Origin: Flavobacterium defluvii
GTDB taxonomy: Bacteria; Bacteroidota; Bacteroidia; Flavobacteriales; Flavobacteriaceae
Direction: 5' to 3'
DNA: 64,000 nucleotides
Assembly: GCF_900129555.1 (NCBI RefSeq)
Contig: NZ_FQWC01000011.1
Span: 62,001 to 126,000, forward strand
The position numbers and the translations under genes are program-made. A model generated the notes under the pieces. It was not told where the DNA came from. It searched no databases and saw only the letters and a list, made by a program, of their open reading frames with translations. Positions 35,502 to 42,845 of this stretch are shown here, one piece after another (position 1 is the first letter of the stretch; the number at the start of each line of letters is the position of its first letter).

Positions 35502-35834
35502 ATGGAACAGAAAAAAGAGGAAGAGGTTTTACGATTGGTAATTTCTAAAGCCTGGGAAGATGCAAATTTTAGAAAAAGCTTAATTGCTGATCCTATAAAT
35601 GCCATCGAAAATCTAACCGGAGCAAAAATTGTATTACCCGAAGGGAAAACACTTATTGTAAACGATCAGACAGATAAGTCTAAAGTTTATATGAATATTC
35701 CAAGCGAACCCAATATCGAAGATATTGAACTAACAGAGGATCAACTGGAAACAATTGCCGGAGGCGGACAAACCGTTTGGCTGGACTTAGTCGACAATTT
35801 ATTTCCTGCCTTAAAGAATTATATCATAGTTTAA
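35502..35834 (+). CDS. NHLP-leader peptide precursor 2
   Basis: 110 residues. The leader (1-88) has AWEDANFRKSLI, LPEGKTLIVNDQ and YMNIPSEP, closing with IAGG. The 22-residue core is hydrophobic and amphipathic (Trp, Leu, Val, Phe, Tyr, Ile), with one Thr and no Cys. It is the first gene of the six-precursor array and carries the shared upstream element. A weak AT hairpin follows it (35848-35873), so it may be transcribed at a different level from the rest. Confidence 0.9.
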   Translation: MEQKKEEEVLRLVISKAWEDANFRKSLIADPINAIENLTGAKIVLPEGKTLIVNDQTDKSKVYMNIPSEPNIEDIELTEDQLETIAGGGQTVWLDLVDNLFPALKNYIIV

Positions 35835-35939
35835 ATTAAAAAGGGTCAAATTAAATAATAACCAATTTAATTTCTAAACCAACCCTCTTAAATATTTTCA
35901 AATAACGATTGCCATTAATCACTTAAAAAATTTATTATC

Positions 35940-36269
35940 ATGGAATTTACACAAGAACAAAAATTGTATGCAGAGATCGTACAAAAAGCATGGGAAGATG
36001 CAGAATTTAAAAAAGAATTAGTAGCAAATCCTTTAGTTGCTATTGAAAAAGTAACCGGCAAAAAATTGAATTTGCCAGAAGGGAAGACATTGGTAGTAAG
36101 AGATCAGACTGATGATTCTACAATTTATATAAATCTGCCTGCTAAAGCTAATTTGGATGTAGAATTAACAGAAAAAGAATTAGAGACTGTTGCCGGAGGT
36201 ATTGGAACTCCTATGGATCCGATCATAGATTATATTGTCCTTCCAATCGTTAAATGGCTGGCAAGCTAA
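35940..36269 (+). CDS. NHLP-leader peptide precursor 3
   Basis: 109 residues. The leader (1-87) begins MEFTQEQKLYAEIVQKAWED and is nearly identical to those of precursors 4 and 5, pointing to recent tandem duplication. It ends TVAGG (86-87). The 22-residue core is Pro/Ile/Val-rich with an amphipathic C-terminal half (IVKWL), one Thr, one Ser and no Cys. Confidence 0.9.
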   Translation: MEFTQEQKLYAEIVQKAWEDAEFKKELVANPLVAIEKVTGKKLNLPEGKTLVVRDQTDDSTIYINLPAKANLDVELTEKELETVAGGIGTPMDPIIDYIVLPIVKWLAS

Positions 36270-36297
36270 AATAGTAACCAATATAAACTTATATATC

Positions 36298-36657
36298 ATG
36301 GAATTAACTCAAGAACAAAAGATTTACGCAGAAATTGTGCAAAAAGCATGGGAAGATGCTGCGTTTAAAAATGAATTAGTATCAAATCCGGTTGCTGCAA
36401 TTGAAAAATTTACAGGTAAAAAACTAAATCTGCCAGCAGGAAAAACATTAGTAGTAAAAGACCAGACAAACGAGTCTACTATTTACATCAACATTCCTGT
36501 TTCTGCAAAAAAATACGCAGATACGGAATTGACTGATGAGCAGTTAGAAGCTGCAGCAGGGGGTGTTATCGAAGGAGGGTGTTTTCCTGATTTTCCAGGC
36601 GGAATATGGAAACCAACCCCAATCCCATCATTCCCACCTGACATTTATGTAATATAA
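36298..36657 (+). CDS. NHLP-leader peptide precursor 4, proline-rich core with a single Cys
   Basis: 119 residues from ATG 36298; the frame opens 21 codons earlier inside the precursor 3 end, but the leader homology starts here. GG at 88-89. The core is 30 residues with seven Pro, one Trp and Cys95, the only Cys in any core of this locus. The GG-C-F-P-x-F-P-GG stretch right after the leader is distinctive. It lies 28 bp after precursor 3. Confidence 0.9.
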   Translation: MELTQEQKIYAEIVQKAWEDAAFKNELVSNPVAAIEKFTGKKLNLPAGKTLVVKDQTNESTIYINIPVSAKKYADTELTDEQLEAAAGGVIEGGCFPDFPGGIWKPTPIPSFPPDIYVI

Positions 36658-36682
36658 ATTAACTAATCAAAAATATTATATC

Positions 36683-37033
36683 ATGGAATTTACACAAGAA
36701 CAAAAGCTTTACGCAGAGCTGGTACAAAAAGCATGGGAAAATGCTGATTTTAAAAAAGAATTAATTGCAAACCCAGTTGCTGCAATTGAAAAATTTACAG
36801 GAAAAAAATTGAATTTGCCTGCAGGTAAAACAATTGTTGTAAGAGATCAAACAGATGAATCTGTGGTTTATATCAATATTCCTGCTGCTGCAAAACACAC
36901 GGCAGATGCACAATTAAGCGAAGAGCAGTTAGAGTCTGTTGCCGGAGGAGTTGCTATATGGCCTCCAATAGGAACAATACCACCTTGGTATCCTTCACCA
37001 ACGTTTCCAACGATTCCGTATGAAACAATCTAA
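36683..37033 (+). CDS. NHLP-leader peptide precursor 5, Pro/Trp-rich core
   Basis: 116 residues. The leader is almost the same as in precursors 3 and 4 and ends VAGG (GG 88-89). The 27-residue core has eight Pro, two Trp, two Tyr and four Thr and no Cys. With precursor 4 it forms a Pro-rich pair. The gap from precursor 4 is 25 bp. Confidence 0.9.
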   Translation: MEFTQEQKLYAELVQKAWENADFKKELIANPVAAIEKFTGKKLNLPAGKTIVVRDQTDESVVYINIPAAAKHTADAQLSEEQLESVAGGVAIWPPIGTIPPWYPSPTFPTIPYETI

Positions 37034-37071
37034 TTAACCAATATTCTATTAATAACATAAAAAATATAAAG

Positions 37072-37431
37072 ATGAAATATACTAAAGAACATCAGGAAAA
37101 AGGAGCAGAATTAATGAAAGGTCTTGTAGAAAAAGCATGGGAAAATGCTGCTTTTAAAGATCAGTTAATCAAGAATCCTCTAGCAACAATTCAGGAATTT
37201 ACTAACAAAAGTTTTGTACTGCCAGAAAACCAAAACATTGTGGTAGAAGATCAAACTAACGAATCTGTAATTTATTTTAATATTCCTGCAGAGCCAAACC
37301 TTGACGGTTTAGAATTAACCGAAGAGCAATTAGAATTAGTTGCAGGAGGACTTACACCAGCAGTTGTTATAGGACTTTATGCACTAGGTGTGGCAGCATT
37401 TGCAGCGGGAGTACAACTTTATAATCAATAA
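37072..37431 (+). CDS. NHLP-leader peptide precursor 6, Gly/Ala-rich helical core
   Basis: 119 residues. The leader belongs to a second subtype shared with precursor 7 (GLVEKAWENAAFK, VVEDQTNES, YFNIPAEP, GG at 92-93). The 26-residue core has a small-residue helix pattern with Gly spaced four or five apart and ends QLYNQ. It has one Thr and no Cys. It resembles membrane-inserting two-peptide bacteriocin cores in composition, an inference. Confidence 0.88.
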   Translation: MKYTKEHQEKGAELMKGLVEKAWENAAFKDQLIKNPLATIQEFTNKSFVLPENQNIVVEDQTNESVIYFNIPAEPNLDGLELTEEQLELVAGGLTPAVVIGLYALGVAAFAAGVQLYNQ

Positions 37432-37447
37432 TTAAAATCTTACAGAC

Positions 37448-37804
37448 ATGAAAATTTCACAAGACGCTCAAATACAAGGACAAGAATTATTAAAAACTCT
37501 AGTCGAAAAAGCATGGCAAAGCCCTGACTTTAAAAATCAATTATTAACTAATCCTAAGGCAGCTATTGCTGAGGTTACTGGTAAAACTTCATCATCAAAC
37601 AAAAAAATTGTGGTTGAAGACCAAAGCAGCGATTCTATCATTTATTTTAATATTCCGGCTGAGCCAAAATTAGATGAGTTAGAATTATCTGCAGAGCAAT
37701 TAGAAATTGTTGCCGGTGGTCTTACTCCTTTAACTTTAGTTGTTGTTGTTGGTACTGTGGCTGGTGGTTTTGGAGCCGCAGCTTTATGGGATTACGTGCA
37801 CTAA
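37448..37804 (+). CDS. NHLP-leader peptide precursor 7, Gly/Ala-rich helical core
   Basis: 118 residues, leader subtype as precursor 6 with TLVEKAWQSPDFK and IVVEDQS, GG at 90-91. The leader is slightly shortened around residues 46-52. The 27-residue core is hydrophobic (Val run, then GTVAGGFGAAAL) with a Trp-Asp-Tyr end, three Thr and no Cys. It is the last precursor of the array, 25 bp before a large hairpin. Confidence 0.88.
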   Translation: MKISQDAQIQGQELLKTLVEKAWQSPDFKNQLLTNPKAAIAEVTGKTSSSNKKIVVEDQSSDSIIYFNIPAEPKLDELELSAEQLEIVAGGLTPLTLVVVVGTVAGGFGAAALWDYVH

Positions 37805-37827
37805 AAAATAAAGAAATATATTAAAAT

Positions 37828-37879
37828 AAAACCCTTGAACAATTTCAAGTTAATTTTGAAATTAAAGTTCAAGGGTTTT
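37828..37879 (+). terminator. Two-tier hairpin after the precursor array
   Basis: Outer stem AAAACCCTTGAAC with GTTCAAGGGTTTT (13 bp) and inner stem AATTTCAA with TTGAAATT (8 bp). Only a weak T-run follows, and the small gene at 37895 begins 15 bp later, so it could act as a partial terminator. Confidence 0.65.
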
Positions 37880-37894
37880 CTAAAATTTAAGAAG

Positions 37895-38062
37895 ATGGAA
37901 AAGCAAGGACAGATAACATTATTAGCAGGGATCTTTTTAGTAATTTCCGGATCAGTATTAGTCAGCCTTCAATATAATTCTCTGGGAACAGTGAGTTTTA
38001 TTTTAGCTATTATAGTGCTGTTTTACAGCGTTATTCAATTAAATAAGAATAAAAAATCGTAA
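37895..38062 (+). CDS. 55-residue two-helix membrane protein, candidate immunity protein
   Basis: 55 residues from ATG 37895. The frame runs back to 37835, but those codons lie in the hairpin and give a basic, non-family stretch. The protein is MEKQGQ, then two membrane helices (about 7-27 and 31-47) with a short turn, and a basic tail NKNKKS. Small two-helix proteins often protect producers from membrane-active peptides. Its place right after the precursor array supports that guess, but no family match was recognised. Confidence 0.6.
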   Translation: MEKQGQITLLAGIFLVISGSVLVSLQYNSLGTVSFILAIIVLFYSVIQLNKNKKS

Positions 38063-38083
38063 ATATTCGATCAAAAATTAAAT

Positions 38084-38115
38084 ACACCCTGTGTGCAAGC
38101 TAAGGGTGTTTTTAA
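38084..38115 (+). terminator. Terminator after the small membrane gene
   Basis: ACACCCT (38084-38090) pairs with AGGGTGT (38103-38109), followed by a T-rich tract. Confidence 0.65.
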
Positions 38116-38189
38116 TTTTTAAATATTACAGTATTTGTAAAAACAATACTTCTTTTAATAACATTCTTTTCACATTAATGCCTTAGAAA

Positions 38190-39737
38190 ATGAATAATCA
38201 ACCGACCTGTTTTATTAACAAAAATTTTGAAACAATTCCTTTTGTTGAGATCATTCTTCCTTACACAGAATGTTTTCTTGAGGATTTAAAATTAGAATTG
38301 TCAGATGATGTAAAAGAGAAGCTGCATCTTGAACTTTTAAAAGAACTGAGCACTTTATCTGAAATAGTTTTACAGGAGTCATTAGATTCTTTTGTTCAGG
38401 AAGGAAATGCTGGAATAGAAGTTTTTACAGTAAAAATGAAGCAATCAGTTGCTATAGATTTTCCAGTTCTGGACCATTTACTGAAGCAAAAAACTGCTAA
38501 TTTTTCTCGTCATATTTCAAAAATCCTGGATCGCTTTAATAGCGATTACGAAAATATGAAAGCTATTTTTAAAATAAATGATGCAAAAATCGTAGACATT
38601 GATGCAAGTCTTGGAGACGGTCATAATGGCGAAGGTACAGCGCTGATTTATTTATCAGATGAAACCAAGCTGATTTACAAACCTCGAAATATTAATCTTA
38701 CCAACTCTTATAATATATTCATCAATTGGATCAATCAAAAATTAAAATTAGATTTAAAAACATTTCAGGCACTTGATTGTGGTGAATATGGATGGCTGGA
38801 GTTTGTAAATAACGAAGAAATAATTTCTGAAAATGATTTAGAAGAATATTATCATAAAGCAGGAGTTTTACTTGCAGCTGTCTATCTTTTAGGAAGTAAA
38901 GACTGTCATCGTGAAAATGTTATAGCATCCGGAAAAAATCCCGTTATAATAGATCATGAAACTATTATTCAGCCTTTTTTATCAAATAGACTAATTAATA
39001 ATTCCTGGGATGATCAATGTAAAATACCCAATTTATCGGTTTTGGAAAATGCCTTAATTGTAAATGATGATACAGGCGTACCAATACATTTTGCAGGTTA
39101 TGGCGTTCGTAACAACTTACAGCTAACCGAATTAGAAAAAAGAATCATAAACCCAAATACTATAAATTCTAAAAGAGTAACACGATTTTTATTTACAAAA
39201 ATTGTTGAAAATAATGTTCCCCAATTTAAGGGCGATTACATTTTTCCAACGAACTATAAAAAAAGTTTTCTGGAAGGGTTTTCAGTAGCTTATGATTTGT
39301 TTTCGAATTATAAAGAAGAATTAAAATCTTTTAATTCTCCACTTGCCGCTTTCAAAAATCAAGAAGTGAGATATATTTGGAGACCAACTTTTATATATTT
39401 TAAAATATTAAAATTTATGCGTACCGCAGCTCTCATGTCCAGTTTAGAAGTCTATAATGCAAAATTAGGAGAGTTATTATCTAAAGCTTATATTGGACAA
39501 AATATGGAAACGTATAATTTTATATATGATTTCGAATTAAAACAAATGATTAACGGTGACATTCCTATTTTTAGTCTCAATAGTCGGGATCATTCACTTA
39601 ATTGTAATGAATCTTTAAAAATATTCGAATTTGATTGTATCGAAAATATAGAAAGAAGAATTGATGCCATTTCTCCTGAACATAAAAGCGAACAACTTGA
39701 ATTTATTAATCGCTGGATTAATATAAAAGGAAATTAA
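38190..39737 (+). CDS. LanM-type dehydratase domain protein lacking the cyclase (DUF4135)
   Basis: 515 residues that match only the N-terminal dehydratase half of class II lanthipeptide synthetases (usual length ~900-1000). The kinase-like site is intact: DGHNGEGTALIY, KLIYKPRN, YGWLEF, SKDCHRENVIA and VIIDHETI. The RYIWRPT segment has the Arg and Thr, six apart, used for phosphate elimination in CylM. No LanC zinc ligands follow; the protein ends after about 515. It would phosphorylate and dehydrate Ser/Thr. With a nearly Cys-free set of cores, dehydro-residues or phosphorylated products are more likely than lanthionine. Terminators lie upstream. Confidence 0.88.
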   Translation: MNNQPTCFINKNFETIPFVEIILPYTECFLEDLKLELSDDVKEKLHLELLKELSTLSEIVLQESLDSFVQEGNAGIEVFTVKMKQSVAIDFPVLDHLLKQKTANFSRHISKILDRFNSDYENMKAIFKINDAKIVDIDASLGDGHNGEGTALIYLSDETKLIYKPRNINLTNSYNIFINWINQKLKLDLKTFQALDCGEYGWLEFVNNEEIISENDLEEYYHKAGVLLAAVYLLGSKDCHRENVIASGKNPVIIDHETIIQPFLSNRLINNSWDDQCKIPNLSVLENALIVNDDTGVPIHFAGYGVRNNLQLTELEKRIINPNTINSKRVTRFLFTKIVENNVPQFKGDYIFPTNYKKSFLEGFSVAYDLFSNYKEELKSFNSPLAAFKNQEVRYIWRPTFIYFKILKFMRTAALMSSLEVYNAKLGELLSKAYIGQNMETYNFIYDFELKQMINGDIPIFSLNSRDHSLNCNESLKIFEFDCIENIERRIDAISPEHKSEQLEFINRWINIKGN

Positions 39738-39764
39738 GCGGTGATATAGCTGTAAAACGTTGTT

Positions 39765-40532
39765 TTATATTAGTTTATTATTGGTAGCAAAAACAATTGC
39801 TTCGGAGATATTGGTTACTTCCAGTTTTTCAAAAAGTTTTTTTCTGTGAAATTTTACAGTATCCGGCGAAAGAAATATAGCTTCTGCAATTTCATTTATA
39901 GTAAAACCTCTGGTCGAAAGCTGCAGAATTTCCTGCTCTCTTTTAGATAAAGATATTTTTTGCGAATCTTCCCAATGGTCTAGCGCGAGATTATAACTAT
40001 GTACTAAATTTTCTCCGTTTTTATGTATTTTAACGTTACCAGCCTTGCGTTCAGATGATAAAGAAATAATACAGATTGCTTTCCAGATTTTTCCGGTATT
40101 GGTTAAAAAAACCGGAGTAAGTTTTTGGTTAATCAAAATCAATTTTCCTTCCTGATTTTTTAAATGAAAATCGTATGATATTGTATAGAGAATGCGGTCT
40201 TGTACAGGTGTTTTTTCATAAAAGTCAAACCCGATAGAATTAATTTTCAATAATAATTCTAAGTCTGCAGGAGGCACATGCTTGAAATAAAAAGCGTATC
40301 CCATTTCCAGAACCTGTTGTGCTGTATTACCACATAGAAACAAAGGATTATCTGAAACAAACTCAAAGCCTTGTTCCAAATAATCGATAACATAAATGCT
40401 CGTATATGTAGCTCTTGCAAATGCCTTAATAGGTTCTAAATAATCAAATTTTTGAGCCCTTTCTTCATCTGTCAAGCCATAAATTGTGTTTCTGGAATCA
40501 AAAAACGAATTAGAATCCTGGTCTGTCATCAT
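39765..40532 (-). CDS. LuxR-type transcription regulator with PAS-like sensor
   Basis: 255 residues. The N-terminal ~170 residues look like a PAS-type sensor, beginning with a Tyr/Asp-rich stretch. A GerE-type HTH follows (~195-250: LSKREQEILQLSTRGFTINEIA, split here at 20, then DTVKFHRKKLFEKL). It points away from the GNAT gene at 40878 and towards the dehydratase gene, with a 27-bp convergent gap. It carries a large dyad just upstream of its start. It probably regulates the peptide locus; which genes is unknown. Confidence 0.82.
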   Translation of the reverse strand: MMTDQDSNSFFDSRNTIYGLTDEERAQKFDYLEPIKAFARATYTSIYVIDYLEQGFEFVSDNPLFLCGNTAQQVLEMGYAFYFKHVPPADLELLLKINSIGFDFYEKTPVQDRILYTISYDFHLKNQEGKLILINQKLTPVFLTNTGKIWKAICIISLSSERKAGNVKIHKNGENLVHSYNLALDHWEDSQKISLSKREQEILQLSTRGFTINEIAEAIFLSPDTVKFHRKKLFEKLEVTNISEAIVFATNNKLI

Positions 40533-40547
40533 TCATAATTTTATTCA

Positions 40548-40587
40548 AATGTAATTCTTTTTTATAATGTATGAAAAGAATTACATT
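40548..40587 (-). promoter_or_regulatory. 14-bp-arm palindrome upstream of the LuxR gene
   Basis: AATGTAATTCTTTT and its exact reverse complement enclose a 12-nt loop, 15 bp before the luxR-type start codon. It could be an operator for autoregulation or a hairpin in the mRNA leader. Confidence 0.5.
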
Positions 40588-40768
40588 AATCTTGTAAAAA
40601 TAAGAATAATAATACTTATTGATTGCCAGATTGTTATACGACGTCTATAGATTAAAATACTTGTCGGATTTCTCTTAAAGCCTATAAATGCAGGCCTTAC
40701 AAAAAACGAATTCTTTACTTACAGCAAAACTTCTTTCTCTTTTAACAATTTTAATCAAAAAAAGGCAG

Positions 40769-40821
40769 CTACCCTTTAGGGTAGTTTATTGATTTACAGA
40801 ATAATACTACCAATTAGTGTA
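40769..40821. promoter_or_regulatory. Candidate LuxR/NarL-type operator dyads before the GNAT gene
   Basis: TACCCT-N2-AGGGTA (40770-40783) is a 7-2-7-like dyad of the kind bound by NarL/LuxR HTH proteins. A weaker TACCAATTAGTGTA copy starts 38 bp further on (40808). The 345-bp gap 40533-40877 contains these and the 40548 palindrome. Confidence 0.45.
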
Positions 40822-40877
40822 GCGGAAGAACGCTATATGAAAATTAGATTTGTTATAATCAACCAACTCAGAAAACC

Positions 40878-41543
40878 ATGATAAACCAAAACTACTTAGA
40901 AAGATTAGAACTAAACCAGCTAACCGAATTAGCCAAGTTTGTAGTCGAAGAGAATTTTAATCATCATTGTGAGGATGTAAGTGTAAATGAAATTATCACA
41001 GACACTCAGGAAGTGTATGATGAGGAATTGAATTATTTTAAAGATTCTGAAATTTTTGTTGCTAAAGATTTTTCGGGAAATATTCAGGGATCAATACGGG
41101 TAATCAAATGGGATTACAAAACGAAACTTCCGCTTCAGAAAATTTTTGATATCGATCCTTTAAGTTTTTTTAATTATTCCGAAAAATTATCATCGGTCTG
41201 GCACATCGGAAGATTTGCCACAAAAAGAAATATTCAGGATAAAACTCTTTTTAAAAGATTAATGGTTTGTGCCATAGCTCCTATATGTGAGCAAAAAAGC
41301 GGTGTTGCCTTTGCCGAGTGCGACAGCAAACTTTTAAGGATTATGAACCTGTTGGGAATAAAAGCTAAAGTTATAGGATCTTCTGTGCATTATTTGGGGT
41401 CAGAAACCATTCCGGTTGCCATGAGTTACGAAGGTTTAAAGGAATTTTATTATAACAATAAAGATCTTGTAACCTCTCAGTATATAGATAAAATGTCCCA
41501 TCAAATATTTGAAAATAAAGAATATCAGTATCACACTTGTTAA
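40878..41543 (+). CDS. GNAT-fold acyltransferase resembling autoinducer/N-acyl amino acid synthases
   Basis: 221 residues. The middle part reads FVAKDFSGNIQGSIRV, then WHIGRFATKRNIQ, FAECDSKLLRIMNLLGI and VHYLGSETIPV. This order of motifs is like acyl-homoserine-lactone and FeeM-type N-acyl amino acid synthases, which load an acyl chain from ACP or CoA. No membrane segments. The gene stands next to a divergent LuxR regulator within the peptide locus. It could make a signal molecule or acylate the peptide; the sequence does not decide. Family-level similarity is from memory, not a search. Confidence 0.6.
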   Translation: MINQNYLERLELNQLTELAKFVVEENFNHHCEDVSVNEIITDTQEVYDEELNYFKDSEIFVAKDFSGNIQGSIRVIKWDYKTKLPLQKIFDIDPLSFFNYSEKLSSVWHIGRFATKRNIQDKTLFKRLMVCAIAPICEQKSGVAFAECDSKLLRIMNLLGIKAKVIGSSVHYLGSETIPVAMSYEGLKEFYYNNKDLVTSQYIDKMSHQIFENKEYQYHTC

Positions 41544-41703
41544 GCTTCCTTTTTAAACAAAAAAACATAAAAAGATATATTAAAATCTTTATGATGATTG
41601 ATCAAATCACACAAATGGCTTTAATACATCATATTGGAAGAAGTGATTTCTTAATATTTATTGATTACAGATTTTTTTGATTAACCAGTTAATTCTATTA
41701 CCA

Positions 41704-42360
41704 ATGATGAATGAAATAACAAAAAGTACCACAATAGATTGGTCTTCCCCAGATATTTTAAATCAAATTGTTCAGAATATTAAAAATCCGTTAGAGAACA
41801 TTATTGAAGCTAGTAAACCCAGTATAACCGATAATAAAAATCACAGCGAGATTATTTTCTCGAGCAGCAAACAAATTAATGATTTGATTGAAGAAATTAT
41901 AGACGGAATAAAATCAAAATCTGTAAGCCTTACAGTGCAGGGACGTCCTGAAATTTTTGATATCTACGAGTCTAATAAAAATGTTCAGGATTTGTGTGAA
42001 AATAAAATTAATCCTCAAAAAGTAACCAAACTAGACCAGGACTGGCTGCTCAATTTAGAGAAAGAAATTTACAGCTCGATCAGTCAAAATGATTTGAATC
42101 TTTACGAACTGTCTTATAAAATGGCAGTAAGTGAAAGACAGCTGCACAGAAAAATTGCAAATCTGGTAAACCTTACACCCAATAAATACATACGAATATT
42201 GAGACTGCATAAAGCGAAGCATATGATTGATAATTATATCCAAAACTCAATTTCGCAGGTTGCCTATTCTGTAGGGTACAATGATGTGCATTATTTCTCA
42301 AAGCTATTTGTAAATCAATATGATATTTCGCCTAAGGACTTAATAAATTCTTTGCGATAA
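41704..42360 (+). CDS. AraC-type regulator with degenerate histidine-kinase-like dimerisation segment
   Basis: 218 residues from ATG 41704; an upstream TTG extends the frame by nine codons. Residues ~15-75 look like a two-helix DHp segment of hybrid kinases (VQNIKNPLENI aligned to the H-box), with the phospho-accepting His absent. Residues ~115-215 are an AraC HTH pair (YELSYKMAVSERQLHRKI, then VAYSVGYNDVHYFSKLF). There is no kinase ATPase or receiver domain, so it looks like a shortened HTCS. It precedes precursor 8 by 55 bp, so it may control the export operon. Confidence 0.75.
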   Translation: MMNEITKSTTIDWSSPDILNQIVQNIKNPLENIIEASKPSITDNKNHSEIIFSSSKQINDLIEEIIDGIKSKSVSLTVQGRPEIFDIYESNKNVQDLCENKINPQKVTKLDQDWLLNLEKEIYSSISQNDLNLYELSYKMAVSERQLHRKIANLVNLTPNKYIRILRLHKAKHMIDNYIQNSISQVAYSVGYNDVHYFSKLFVNQYDISPKDLINSLR

Positions 42361-42415
42361 AATGGATTGATAACAATATCTCACGGAATGAATTTAAATT
42401 TTAAGAACAAAAAAC

Positions 42416-42754
42416 ATGATTTTAACAGAAGAACAAAAAAAAGGTCAGGATGTATTTTTTAGGATAATTACAGAAGCCTGGGCAAACGATGATTTTAAAA
42501 AATCATTGATTAGAAATCCCGAAGCAACTTTAGAAAAGTTTTTTGGAAGGAGTCTGCCATTAGGGAAAAAGATCAAGGTAACAGACCAGTCTGATCCGGA
42601 ATATCTGTACATCAATATTCCTATAAAGATGAAACCCACTGATCAGGAACTGGATGAAAAAAAGCTGGATAAATTAAGCGGTGGAGCCCCTAAAGATACA
42701 GGCATTACCGACTATGAAAGTTTATATGATTCCTTAGGAAACATCTACAAATAG
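42416..42754 (+). CDS. NHLP-leader peptide precursor 8
   Basis: 112 residues, more divergent leader (TEAWANDDFKKSLI, GKKIKVTDQSDPE, LYINIPIK) ending KLSGG (GG 89-90). The 22-residue core is hydrophilic (Asp, Tyr, Ser, Thr, Gly) and lacks Cys. It heads the export gene block, apart from the array at 35502-37804, and does not carry the shared upstream element. Confidence 0.88.
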   Translation: MILTEEQKKGQDVFFRIITEAWANDDFKKSLIRNPEATLEKFFGRSLPLGKKIKVTDQSDPEYLYINIPIKMKPTDQELDEKKLDKLSGGAPKDTGITDYESLYDSLGNIYK

Positions 42755-42845
42755 CATTTAAAAAAATGTCAGATTTCACAGATTGATTGTCATAATCAAC
42801 AAACAGAATTCAAATAAATTAGTATAATCTTAAAAGAACAAAATT

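Noticed and set aside
35940..37033. CRISPR-like or plain tandem repeat reading of the similar blocks
   Set aside because: The repeated parts are coding leaders of ~360-bp gene units with starts, stops and differing cores, not short direct repeats with spacers.
37835..37894. Longer 75-residue start for the small membrane protein
   Set aside because: The extra codons fall inside the two-tier hairpin and give a Lys/Phe-rich stretch unlike a conserved N-terminus.
38190..39737. Complete class II lanthipeptide synthetase
   Set aside because: The protein ends before any LanC domain, and no zinc ligands of the cyclase follow.
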